From: Chloroherpetonaceae bacterium
GTDB taxonomy: Bacteria > Bacteroidota > Chlorobiia > Chlorobiales > Thermochlorobacteraceae
Assembly: GCA_033763895.1 (NCBI GenBank)
Contig: JANRJQ010000011.1
Location: forward strand, 62,001-126,000
DNA length: 64,000 nt
Reading direction: 5' to 3'
Shown here: positions 17,975-27,200 of the stretch, one piece after another
Layout: every line of letters begins with the position of its first letter
How positions within the stretch are numbered: the first letter of the stretch is position 1
Notes under the pieces: generated by a model
Seen by the model: only the letters and a program-made list of their open reading frames with translations
Database searches by the model: none
What the model was told of the DNA's origin: nothing
Made by a program: the position numbers and the translations under genes

Positions 17975-19318
17975 TTAAGCCGTTTCGTTGGGGGCATTGT
18001 TTTTTTGGCGCAATAGAATACTAACGATTCTATTTCCTTCTACCTTTTCAATCTCGATTTCATAATTTTGGTAATCAATTTTCGATTTTTCGTCGGGAAT
18101 ATCTTCGGCAAGATGTAAAACAAGTCCTCCTACGGTGGTATAGTCTCCGCTTTGATCCTCCGCTTCTTCAAGAAAAACTGATTTTCCGATCAGTTCATTT
18201 GCTTCTGAGATAGACAGTGATGCATCGAGCCAGAAAGCGCCGTCTGGCATAAGTTTATGTGATGCGGATTGTGAATTTGGGGAAAAGTCACCCTCGCCGA
18301 TGATGGTCAGTATTACATCTTCAAGTGTTAAAAGACCGGCCGTACCGCCATATTCATCAACAACAATTGCCAAGTGCATTCTCCGTTTTTGGAACTCTCG
18401 TAATACATCGTCGAGATGCTGCGTTTCGGGGACAAAAATGGGCTGTCGTGCAATTTTCAACCAATCGTCTTTAGTGAATTTCTTTCTTGAATTCAAAAAC
18501 TTAATGAGATCTTTTGCATACACAACCCCAACGATGTTATCCAAATTGCCATCATATAAGGGAAGGCGAGATCGCTTTTGCTCGATAATGATATCAAGCG
18601 TTTCAGCAAGTGAATCTTCAACACTGATTGCTACGATTTCTGTTCTTGGCGTCATGATTTTACGGACTTGCCTTTCGCGAAAATCGAGCAAGTTTGTTAG
18701 GAGTTCTTTCTCAGTATCTTCAAGGTTTGTTCGTTCAAGGCCAATTTTTGCGATGGTTTCTATATCATCCTCTGAGAGTGTTTTTTCGGCAAGAATCTCA
18801 GCGCCGCGAATTCGAAGTATAAACCCTTCAACAAAAGAGGTGAGAAGTAAAACGGTTTCTGAAAGAGGATAAAATAAGATTTGAAAAAACAAAACGCCTC
18901 GTGCTGAAATCATTGCGAATCGTTCTGAATGCTTAACGGCAACAACTTTTGGGACGATTTCTCCAAAAACTAAAATAATAAAGGTGACTCCTAAGATATC
19001 CGTCAGATATGCGGCTACGGGAGAAAGCGTGTAGTACTGAATCAAGGAATGGGTAAAACTTGCCATTATGACAGAAATACCGACATTAACAAGTGTATTG
19101 CCAATTAAAAGTGTAACCAAAATTCTCTTTGGATTTTGTTGCATATCCAAAAGCATTTCGATTCGGGAGCGATCTTCAGGGGATTCGCGAAGGCGAATTT
19201 TGAGATTTTCTTGGGTGAGCGAAAAAAGGGCAACTTCAGAACCCGAAAAAAACGCTGATAAAACAAGTAGTAAAGGTACCGCCCATAATATCAGCGTGTT
19301 TTGCAGAATAATTTCGAT
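17975..19318 (-). CDS. CNNM/CorC-family transporter-associated protein (DUF21-CBS-CorC_HlyC)
   Basis: A membrane protein of the CNNM/CorC (HlyC) family, linked to Mg/Co transport or membrane integrity. The order is a DUF21 transmembrane domain (~1-195), two CBS domains (MTPRTEIVAI... and ARQPIFVPETQHLDDVLREF... to VDEYGGTAGLLTLEDVILTIIGE), and a C-terminal CorC_HlyC domain (GAFWLDASLSISEANELI). The first ATG (19156) lies inside the DUF21 domain. The frame continues upstream with the conserved FFSGSEVALFSL segment up to a stop at 19331-19333, without any ATG, GTG or TTG. I place the start at ATC (19318-19316), 6 nt after GGAG, giving 447 residues. See findings. Confidence 0.85.
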   Translation of the reverse strand: MEIILQNTLILWAVPLLLVLSAFFSGSEVALFSLTQENLKIRLRESPEDRSRIEMLLDMQQNPKRILVTLLIGNTLVNVGISVIMASFTHSLIQYYTLSPVAAYLTDILGVTFIILVFGEIVPKVVAVKHSERFAMISARGVLFFQILFYPLSETVLLLTSFVEGFILRIRGAEILAEKTLSEDDIETIAKIGLERTNLEDTEKELLTNLLDFRERQVRKIMTPRTEIVAISVEDSLAETLDIIIEQKRSRLPLYDGNLDNIVGVVYAKDLIKFLNSRKKFTKDDWLKIARQPIFVPETQHLDDVLREFQKRRMHLAIVVDEYGGTAGLLTLEDVILTIIGEGDFSPNSQSASHKLMPDGAFWLDASLSISEANELIGKSVFLEEAEDQSGDYTTVGGLVLHLAEDIPDEKSKIDYQNYEIEIEKVEGNRIVSILLRQKNNAPNETA

Positions 19319-19324
19319 GGTTAT

Positions 19325-19328
19325 CTCC
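19325..19328 (-). promoter_or_regulatory. Shine-Dalgarno supporting an AUC start
   Basis: GGAG on the minus strand (19328-19325) with a 6-nt spacer before ATC at 19318. It is the only ribosome-binding-site match in the stretch where the full-length DUF21 protein has to begin. Confidence 0.5.
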
Positions 19329-19397
19329 GTTTAATTAGCCAAATGGAGGCCACGATTCAAAGTGACCTTTTTAGATTTTGGCACAAAAAATAATGCT

Positions 19398-19865
19398 TCA
19401 GAATGGGAGATCATCTTTATCGGGAGCCAGTGGAACATCATCCGGATTAAATTTCGGTTTTGAAGATGATTTTGAAAATCCTTCGTCCGGCGAAGACATT
19501 GATGAGGACTCTCGTTGGCTTGATCCGCCCATACCGCCTAACATTTGCATATCTGTACAAACGATTTCGGTCATGTAGTTCTTTTTTCCGGTCTCTTTAT
19601 CGTCCCACGAGCGGGTTTGAAGTTTACCCTCAATATAAACTTGTTTGCCTTTGGTAAGATATTGCTTACAAATTTCAGCGAGTTTATCCCACACCACAAT
19701 CCGGTGCCACTCAGTTTTTTCAACGGTTTGACCGTTTTTATCCTTGTAACTGTCTCCGGTGGCGATATTGAAATTAACGACAGTTGAGCCACTCGGGGTG
19801 ACTCGTGTTTCAGGATCGGCGCCTAAGCGGCCGATGAGCATTACTTTATTCAGGTCTCGCGCCAT
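19398..19865 (-). CDS. ssb: single-stranded DNA-binding protein
   Basis: A 155-residue SSB. The N-terminal OB fold begins [20 protein letters not shown] and includes [31 protein letters not shown] and [14 protein letters not shown] Ser/Gly-rich linker leads to the acidic protein-docking tip DKDDLPF, the usual C-terminal signature that recruits PriA, RecO and others. It protects single-stranded DNA during replication and repair. It lies upstream of the CorC-family gene on the same strand, with an ~80-bp gap. Confidence 0.97.
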   Translation of the reverse strand: MARDLNKVMLIGRLGADPETRVTPSGSTVVNFNIATGDSYKDKNGQTVEKTEWHRIVVWDKLAEICKQYLTKGKQVYIEGKLQTRSWDDKETGKKNYMTEIVCTDMQMLGGMGGSSQRESSSMSSPDEGFSKSSSKPKFNPDDVPLAPDKDDLPF

Positions 19866-20024
19866 AATTGATTTTGAAAGAGGATTAAAAGTGGAAAAAG
19901 ATTAATGTAATTATCAAAAAAAATTAATTGTAACAAATTAAAATAACAATTTGAAGTGCATTCATCCAAATTGACTCGCAGAACTATCTCCTGATTTAAT
20001 CAAAAGGAATAATTGAAGGATGTT

Positions 20025-20771
20025 TTATTTCCCTTCAAAAATACTTTTAACGAAAGCGGTTCTTCGGCGTGCAATTGGAATTTGAGAACCATCCGAAAGT
20101 TTTAGCATCATGTTTCCATTAAACCAAGGAATCAATTCAGAGACGCTATTGATTTGAACAATATGACTCCGATGAACCCTTAAGAAATCGGAGCTTTGAA
20201 GCCGAAGTTCCAATTCGTCCAGTGTAAAGTCTGTTCTAAATTTACCTTCTTTCAAATAGACATAAACCAATTTGTCCTCGGCTTCGATTCGAATGACTTC
20301 CGCAAGATGAATCACCTTTAATTTGGTTCCTACCGAAACACTAAGCCTTGAAAGCGGGGAGTTTTCTCTTGATTTTTTTAATTGTTCAAGTTGAATGGGA
20401 TTTTCTTTCGAGGCGATTTTTTCGAAAACGTGATTTAATGAATCAATGAGTCGCTCTAATCGGACGGGTTTCGTTAAATAATCAATGGCGTGAATCTCAA
20501 AAGCTTTGATTGCGAATTCATCAAAAGCAGTAACAAAAATTACCATTGGAAGGGGCTTGGGAAGCAAGTCTAAAACGTCGAAGCCCGACATTCCGGGCAT
20601 TTGAATGTCAAGAAAAATGAGGTCAGGAGAATGCGCGGCAATAAGTTCAATGGCTTCTGATCCATTTTTTGCCTCTGCAACGACTTGAATCTCGAAATCT
20701 GTTTTCTTTAAGAGCGAGATAAAGCGCTCACGGGCCAAGTGTTCATCGTCAACAATAAGACAGCGAAGCAT
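20025..20771 (-). CDS. LytTR-family response regulator
   Basis: A 248-residue regulator. The receiver domain (1-120) has VDDE, the phospho-acceptor Asp in IFLDIQMPGMSGFDVL, VTAFDEF and LTKPVRLERL. The C-terminal LytTR DNA-binding domain (~140-245) shows VIRIEAEDKLVYVYLKEGKF, FLRVHRSHIVQINSV and GSQIPIARRR, the typical LytTR beta-strand motifs. LytTR proteins bind direct repeats. No LytS-type kinase is in the window. It is divergent from the DUF6588-like outer-membrane gene. Confidence 0.94.
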   Translation of the reverse strand: MLRCLIVDDEHLARERFISLLKKTDFEIQVVAEAKNGSEAIELIAAHSPDLIFLDIQMPGMSGFDVLDLLPKPLPMVIFVTAFDEFAIKAFEIHAIDYLTKPVRLERLIDSLNHVFEKIASKENPIQLEQLKKSRENSPLSRLSVSVGTKLKVIHLAEVIRIEAEDKLVYVYLKEGKFRTDFTLDELELRLQSSDFLRVHRSHIVQINSVSELIPWFNGNMMLKLSDGSQIPIARRRTAFVKSIFEGK

Positions 20772-20898
20772 AAGTTTTGATTTATTGAAGAAGAACTTTC
20801 AGAAAAAGTCAGTTTGGTGTGATGGAATTAAACTTGCTTTATGATAAAAAAGACTACTTTAAATGGTATTGATTGAACATAAATCTAAACCATATATT

Positions 20899-22119
20899 AT
20901 GAGAGAAATCGTTACCAATCGCAAATACTGCACCTTCATTCTATTTTTATTCTTTTTCACAGCCTTGAATTTATCGCTTCATGCACAAGAAGCAAAAACG
21001 ATTGGTGAAGTATTACCTCAATTAAGCAATGATGGCGCAAAGGCATATGCAGGACCGGTTGCAAAAAACCTAGGCGTGAATTTGAACGGAGCTTGGTTCG
21101 ACCGATCGCCACAAGCAAAGTTTTTAGGATTCACTCTTGAAATCGGCGCGGTTGGAATGCTCTCCGACATTCGTGACATCGATCGCCGTTTTTCTGCCGC
21201 GGGTACTTTTCGTTTTGACTCGATTCAAACTGCGACAATTTTAACAGGATCAGGATTAAGTCGGCCCTCAGGGACTGATTTTCAATCTTCTTTTCAAAGA
21301 GAATTTTTTGACTCTGCCTTGGTGAGCATTGCAAGACAAACATTTAACATTGGCTTTTCAGGTGCTACAATTTTTGGTGATAAGAATGATTCCTTGAAAA
21401 TCACTTTATCAGGAAGACCGGTGACCATTTCATATCGCGATCCATTAACCAATCAGAGAAAGGATTCAACCGTTTCACTTGGAGGATCAACTATCCCGCT
21501 TCCTTTTGGCGGTGTTCTTTCACCCAATGATTTACCGTTCAATCGCCTTCCATTAGTTTTACCACAAGTTTCCATTGGAACAATATTAGGAACACAAGTC
21601 ACTGTACGTTATATCCCACAAATCAAAGGGGTAGAAGCATTAGGTAAATATGATATGTTAGGATACGGCTTTCAACATAATCCGGCCGTTTGGCTGACGC
21701 CCTTAGGGGTTAACCTTCCATTTGAAATTTCTGTTGGTTACTTTACTCAAAAAATCACCTTTGAATCAAATTCTGCAGTCACTTCAGGAACGGTGCGCTT
21801 AAAGGCGACATCGACAGCCTACGGAGGAATGATTAGCAAGGCATTTGGAATGACGCTTTTCAATATTGTGCCTTATGTTGGGTATTTAAGAGAAACAGCC
21901 AAGACCGAATTTGGATACGATTTCGAAACTGATGTTCCATTTCAAGCGCAGCCGCTTAAGGTTCCGGTGTTTTTTGAAGTGGATGGAGGAAATACTCAAC
22001 GATGGACTGTGGGACTTAGTATTCGATTTCTATTAATGAGTATTCATGTTGACTATAATTTTGCCAACACCAATTCAATCACAGCAGGAATAATGGCCAA
22101 TTTGAGTTTTGAAAAGTAA
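20899..22119 (+). CDS. outer-membrane protein, DUF6588-like
   Basis: A secreted protein of ~406 residues with a signal peptide (hydrophobic FILFLFFFTALNLSL then HAQ). The mature part consists of alternating beta-strand segments with glycine and aromatic residues, ending in IMANLSFEK, as expected of a beta-barrel. The motif order (EVLPQLSNDGAKAYAGPVAKNLGVNLNGAWF) resembles the DUF6588 family of Bacteroidota/Chlorobiota. I chose the ATG at 20899 because it places the signal peptide at the N-terminus; an upstream ATG at 20863 would add 12 residues. Function unknown. It is 38 bp before the kinase-like gene. Confidence 0.72.
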   Translation: MREIVTNRKYCTFILFLFFFTALNLSLHAQEAKTIGEVLPQLSNDGAKAYAGPVAKNLGVNLNGAWFDRSPQAKFLGFTLEIGAVGMLSDIRDIDRRFSAAGTFRFDSIQTATILTGSGLSRPSGTDFQSSFQREFFDSALVSIARQTFNIGFSGATIFGDKNDSLKITLSGRPVTISYRDPLTNQRKDSTVSLGGSTIPLPFGGVLSPNDLPFNRLPLVLPQVSIGTILGTQVTVRYIPQIKGVEALGKYDMLGYGFQHNPAVWLTPLGVNLPFEISVGYFTQKITFESNSAVTSGTVRLKATSTAYGGMISKAFGMTLFNIVPYVGYLRETAKTEFGYDFETDVPFQAQPLKVPVFFEVDGGNTQRWTVGLSIRFLLMSIHVDYNFANTNSITAGIMANLSFEK

Positions 22120-22157
22120 AAGGACGTGAGACTAGCCGCTTTATAACGAAAAAGACA

Positions 22158-22853
22158 ATGAAGGAAAAAAGACCAAAAAGAAAATTGAATTCAAATGCCG
22201 GAAAGTCTCAACCAAGAGATTGGCTGAAGCCGGCTCTCCGTTCTTCAATTCATGAATTTAATCAAGCCATAACGGCTTTTGGGTTCACGGCTTCAAGTCT
22301 TTCATTGATTGCTCAGCAAGTTGAACATCGGAAAGCAACGGATATAAAACGAGAGCTTTTAGATCTTTCCGTACAAATGAAGGAGGCAGAACTTCGGTAT
22401 AAGCGTTCAGTTCAAGTTCTAGATTACTTTACTTCAAGTGAAATGAGAGCAGAAAGAATCTCATTGCAAAAATCATTTGAAGCGGTATTTGAATTATTTC
22501 AAACTTTTCTAAGAAAGCATAAAGTTCAAGTAACATTCGAATGTAAAAAAGAAATCATTCTTGAATGTCTTCCTGAAAAGATGTATCGGATGTGGGCATT
22601 TTTACTTATTGCGATAACTGAACAATATTTACACCCCACATCGAAAGTGAACACGGCGATTCGAGTTAAGATTGTAACAAAGCAATTCCAGAAAGATGTT
22701 CGTGTCAGTTTGAAATGCAACAGATTTGGAAATTCTTCGGCGATTTTTACTCAAATGATTCAAGAAATTGGAATACTTAGAGACATGAATAAAAAAAATG
22801 AAGTTGTGGTTGATGATGGGCATTGTAAATTGATCATTATTTTTGAAGAATAA
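22158..22853 (+). CDS. histidine-kinase-like protein lacking ATP-binding motifs
   Basis: A 231-residue protein with no membrane segment. Residues ~25-90 look like a dimerisation/phospho-transfer helical hairpin: SSIHEFNQAITAFGF places H32-E33 as in the H-box HExNQ. The region after ~100 follows the layout of a kinase ATPase domain (KSFEAVFELFQTFLRKHKVQVTF, then LPEKMYRMWAFLLIAITE in place of the N-box, then alternating strands ending CKLIIIFEE). The N-box Asn, G1 and G2 glycines are all missing. Such proteins, for example ChpT and Spo0B, act as histidine phosphotransferases. The next genes encode a REC-BTAD regulator (38 bp) and a hybrid kinase. The function is inference. Confidence 0.65.
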   Translation: MKEKRPKRKLNSNAGKSQPRDWLKPALRSSIHEFNQAITAFGFTASSLSLIAQQVEHRKATDIKRELLDLSVQMKEAELRYKRSVQVLDYFTSSEMRAERISLQKSFEAVFELFQTFLRKHKVQVTFECKKEIILECLPEKMYRMWAFLLIAITEQYLHPTSKVNTAIRVKIVTKQFQKDVRVSLKCNRFGNSSAIFTQMIQEIGILRDMNKKNEVVVDDGHCKLIIIFEE

Positions 22854-22891
22854 ACGCTAAATCAAGTCGTAGTTTTTTAATCCACCAGATT

Positions 22892-24166
22892 ATGAAAAGA
22901 CCCTTGTTAAAAAAACCTTCAGCCAAGAAGAATTCTGAAAAGAATTTAGAAAGGGAATCGATGATAGGCATCGAACCCAATGAGCCAAATGGATACCGTG
23001 TGTTAATTGTCGATGATGATCAACTCATTCGGAAAACACTCTCTCAAAATTTGGCGCTTTCTGGGTATATGCCGTCAACAGCCGGAACAGCGAAAGATGC
23101 AATCAAAGAATTCGATCGAAATAAACCGCATATCTCTTTGGTTGACATTAACCTTCCGGACTTAGATGGGTTTAGTTTGTTAAAAACCCTTCGGAAAAAA
23201 AACCCGGAAGCAGAGATCATTTTCATTACAGGTGAGGGTGATATGAATGTGGTTATTGAAGCGCTTCGTGTTGGCGCATCTGATTTTGTACCAAAGCCGC
23301 TATCGATTCACACACTTCTCAATGTTCTTGAAGCGGCAGCACGGCGGGTTGAAACTAATCTGAATAAGAATGGAGAAGACAAGAAGAGGGATTCCAAAAA
23401 GAAAGGATATCTCAACGAATCTCTTCCTATTCACGTGCAGGCTTTTGGCCCTTTGAGAATTATGATAAATGGTCGGGAGATTATTGAACGGGATTGGCAA
23501 AATGCTATGAACGGCGGTGTGATGAAGATATTGCTAATGAATCATAAAAAAGTGGTGACCACAGAGTCGCTCATCGAGTCTTTAAGAAAAGGTGCTTCCT
23601 TCAGAAGTGCCGAAGTAATGGTATTTACAGCGATTTCATTTATCAGGAGATTATTAGAACCCGAGTTGAAGTCAGGGAGAAAATCAAAATATATTATAAG
23701 TCATGAAAATGGCTATGAGCTCAATTTTGGTGAATTCGGAACTGATTATTTTTATGACATTGAGCATTTCGAAAAGCTAATTAAGCAAGCCAGAAATGAA
23801 AAAAATAATGCGTTATTTCAACAAGCAGTAGAAATTTACAGTGATGATTTTTTAGCCAATAATGTAGCCGATGAATGGAGTTCGTTTAACCGCGAAAAAC
23901 TTCGCGACACGGCGCTAACCGCTTTGTCCAATTTAGGTGAATATTCAAAAAAAGCCAGTCAATTTGATGAAGCCGCGCTCTATGCGAGAAAAATGATTTC
24001 CCTTGATGCTTTATTTGAGCCTGCCTACCTTCTCCTAATCGATTCACTTATACTTCAAAACCGCCACACTGAGGCAAAGCGCGTTGTCAAGCAAGCCGAA
24101 GCGGCATTTCAAAAATTGCTTGATGCGCCATTGCCGCCGATTATCGCTTCACGAGTGAAAGGTTAA
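22892..24166 (+). CDS. receiver-BTAD (SARP-like) transcriptional regulator
   Basis: A 424-residue regulator. After a Lys-rich leader comes a receiver domain (~35-155: IVDDDQ, phospho-acceptor D85 in SLVDINLPDLDG, ITGEGD, VPKPL). Then comes a winged-helix DNA-binding domain (HVQAFGPLRIMINGREI to YIISHENGYELNF, ~170-285) and a bacterial transcriptional activation domain made of TPR-like helices (~295-420, FYDIEHFEKLIKQARNEKNN, SSFNREKLRDTALTALSNL, ARKMISLDALFEPAYLLLIDSLI). The architecture joins an NtrC-like receiver to a SARP-type output. It sits between the kinase-like protein and the hybrid kinase and is the likely end point of their phosphate transfer (inference). Confidence 0.88.
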   Translation: MKRPLLKKPSAKKNSEKNLERESMIGIEPNEPNGYRVLIVDDDQLIRKTLSQNLALSGYMPSTAGTAKDAIKEFDRNKPHISLVDINLPDLDGFSLLKTLRKKNPEAEIIFITGEGDMNVVIEALRVGASDFVPKPLSIHTLLNVLEAAARRVETNLNKNGEDKKRDSKKKGYLNESLPIHVQAFGPLRIMINGREIIERDWQNAMNGGVMKILLMNHKKVVTTESLIESLRKGASFRSAEVMVFTAISFIRRLLEPELKSGRKSKYIISHENGYELNFGEFGTDYFYDIEHFEKLIKQARNEKNNALFQQAVEIYSDDFLANNVADEWSSFNREKLRDTALTALSNLGEYSKKASQFDEAALYARKMISLDALFEPAYLLLIDSLILQNRHTEAKRVVKQAEAAFQKLLDAPLPPIIASRVKG

Positions 24167-24299
24167 ATCTGATCAACACTCAAAACTTATTTAAGGCTTA
24201 TCATAAGGTTATTCAAATTGGTGTTTTAATCACTAAAATAAAGCGTTAGTCATCACTGCTGAGATGAATTTTTACTTAAATTTTTGAATACCAATTGCT

Positions 24300-27200
24300 A
24301 TGGAGAATAACCGTGCCAAATTTTATGATCAATGCACGGATGCGATTGCAATCATCAATCGTTCGGGAGTTGTTTTTTGGCATAACTCGGCGTTTGAAAA
24401 GCTTTTTAGCCGAGTCCCCGAATCGAATTTCCAATCCTTCTTATGGTCTTTATTCCCTTCCGATAAACAAACTGAGGCGGAACTGATTATAAAAAAAGCA
24501 CTCACCACAGATTTTGGAAGCCCCATTCATTTTGCTCTTCTCGGAAAAAATGGTTCAAGTATTATCCTTGAAATTTCTTTTCATGATGAGCTTTGGGCAG
24601 GTGAAATGCGACTCCTTGTGCTGATAAAAAACATTACGGAGCAACAAACAAGCCCAAAACGAGAACTCTTACAGGGTGAACTGACGGCACTTAGAGATCA
24701 ATTTCAAAAACTGCTTCATGAACAAAAGAGAATCGAAGAAGATCTGCTTAAATCTCAACAAAGCCTCAAAGAAAGTGAAGAGCTTTTTCGCTCAATAGCA
24801 AAAAATTTTCCGAATGGTGCAATCAATGTACTTGATAAGCAATTCAGGCTTGTATTTACAGATGGCGAAGAATACACCCGTTTCAAAATTGACCCTAAAG
24901 AGTTGATTGGAAAAACCCTTGAAGAGATTTTTGTAGGAAAGGATTTGACCGAAACAAAGGCGGCCTATTCTAAAGTGTTTGAAGGAAGCACCGAGCGATT
25001 TGAATTCAAGAATTTAAATCAATTTTATGAAAATGTGGCGGTGCCACTTAGAAATGAAAAGGGAAAAATTGAGCAAATTTTAACCGTTACGCATAATATT
25101 TCTGAAAAAGTTTTGGCGAAGGAACGGGAGATTGAATCAAGATCACGATTGCAGGCAATTGCAGAGAATCTTCCCGGAATTGCTTTCCAGTTTATCCTTG
25201 AGCCCGACGGCAATTATTATTTCAGCCATCTCAGCCAAAAGTCAAAGGAAGTATTTGGCATTTCGTTGTTTGAAGAGTTCGACTCAGTAAAAAAGATATT
25301 GCGTTTCATTCACCCCAGAGATTTATCTCGGCTTGTGAAGGCATTGAGAAAATCTCAAATGGATTTAAGTCCGATTTATTGGCTTGGCAGAGTCATTCAT
25401 CATCAAGAAGAAGTATGGGTTGAAGCATTTGCTTCTCCACGAAAGCTTGAAAATGGAAATACGGTTTGGGATGGAATTCAATTTAATGTTACAGAAAGAA
25501 TTGAAGCTGAAAATCAAATCAAGCGATCTTCGGAGCAACTGAAATTGGTAATTCAAAATGCGCCGATTGTGCTGTGGTCGGTGAATTTAGAAGGTCGATT
25601 CACGCTCTCCGAAGGTCGGGGTTTGAAAAAGATGGGGTTTAAACCGGGTCAGGTTGTGGGAATTGCGGTTGAATCGCTTTACGGCGAAAATCGCGAGTTT
25701 ATGGAGAATGTAAAGCGCGCACTTGAGGGCGAAACACGCGAGTTTTCAACACTTAATATTATAGGCGGTGAGATTCATGCATACAAACATTATTTGCAGC
25801 CAATTGAAGATTTAAAGGGTAAGCGAGTTGGCTTAATTGCCGTTAGCATTGATGCAGCCGAAGAGCAACGGGCAATTCTAAATGAAGAGCGGCTGCTTGT
25901 GCTTGCGAACAATTTGCCCGGACTCATTTTCCAATCGGAGGATAATCGCGATGGGATTGGCAAACTGACATTTGCAGGAGGACGGTTGCAGGAATTTGGT
26001 TTGATGCAGGATCAGCTTGTTGGTAAAGAAAATATAGAAGAGCTCTTATTTCATCCGGATGACATTGAGGGATTTCGGGAAGTCGCAAAGGAAGGGATGC
26101 GGCAACTAAAGCCTTACCGTTGGGAAGGGCGTGCCGCTATCGGAACCCGTGTTAATTGGGTTGAAATTTTCGCTACACCGCGACAATTTGAAGGCGGGAA
26201 AAATTTTGTTGAAGGATTAATTCTTGATATCTCCGAAAGAAAAAACACCGAAAATAAGCTTAATGAGGTACTTCGAATCGCCAAAATTGGCGCGGTACTT
26301 TTTGACATAAAAAATCAAAGGTTATTCTACACCAATCGTGTTCTTGAATTAATTGGCCTTCAAGAAAAAAAGGGTGGCGGTCTATGGATGAAAGTTGAAA
26401 ATATTGGTCAATATACTCATCCGGAAGATATCAAGATTCTAAAAAGCGGTATTCAGAAGGTATCGGATGCCTACGCACGTAATCAAGAATCCAATGACCC
26501 TTTTGTATTTCGAATTAAACGCGCTGATTCCGGAGAAACCCGATATATCTACGTCTTTAAAACGGAGATATTTTTTGGAGACGATCATCAAGAGTTTCAA
26601 GCGGTTGCCACACTTCAGGATATAACTGAGCGGATTGAACTTGAGACAGAATTGGAGCGAAATCGCGATCGTATCAAAGCCGTCATTGATTGTTCAAATG
26701 ATTACATTTTCTCCATTGCAAAAGACTACACGATTCAGTTACTGAGCAAAAAAGTTATTGAAGAAACCAGAAAAGACCTTGGATTTACTCCGGTAACGGG
26801 AGATAATTTATTTAAGATTATTTCTCCTGAATCCACTTGGAAACCTCTCATTGATAAAGCATTTCAAGGAGAATCTTCAAAAGTAACAACCGCACACTTT
26901 GGTGATTATTACTTTGAAAATATTCTCAATCCAATTTTCGATAAAAACGGCAATGTTGTCGAAGTTGGGCTTTATGCTCGTGACCTCAGTGAATACAAAA
27001 AATTAGAAAACAAGCTGATTGTTTTAAACGAATCGCTAGAAGCTCAAATACAAGAGCGCACGGCGCGCTTACGTGAAAGCGAGCAGTTTTATCGTGCGAT
27101 TGCAGAGAATTACCCTAATGGAGCGATTGGGATATACAATCGAGAATTTCGATTGCTTTTTACCGATGGTATGGAATTCAAACGGTATGGGCTCGATCCA

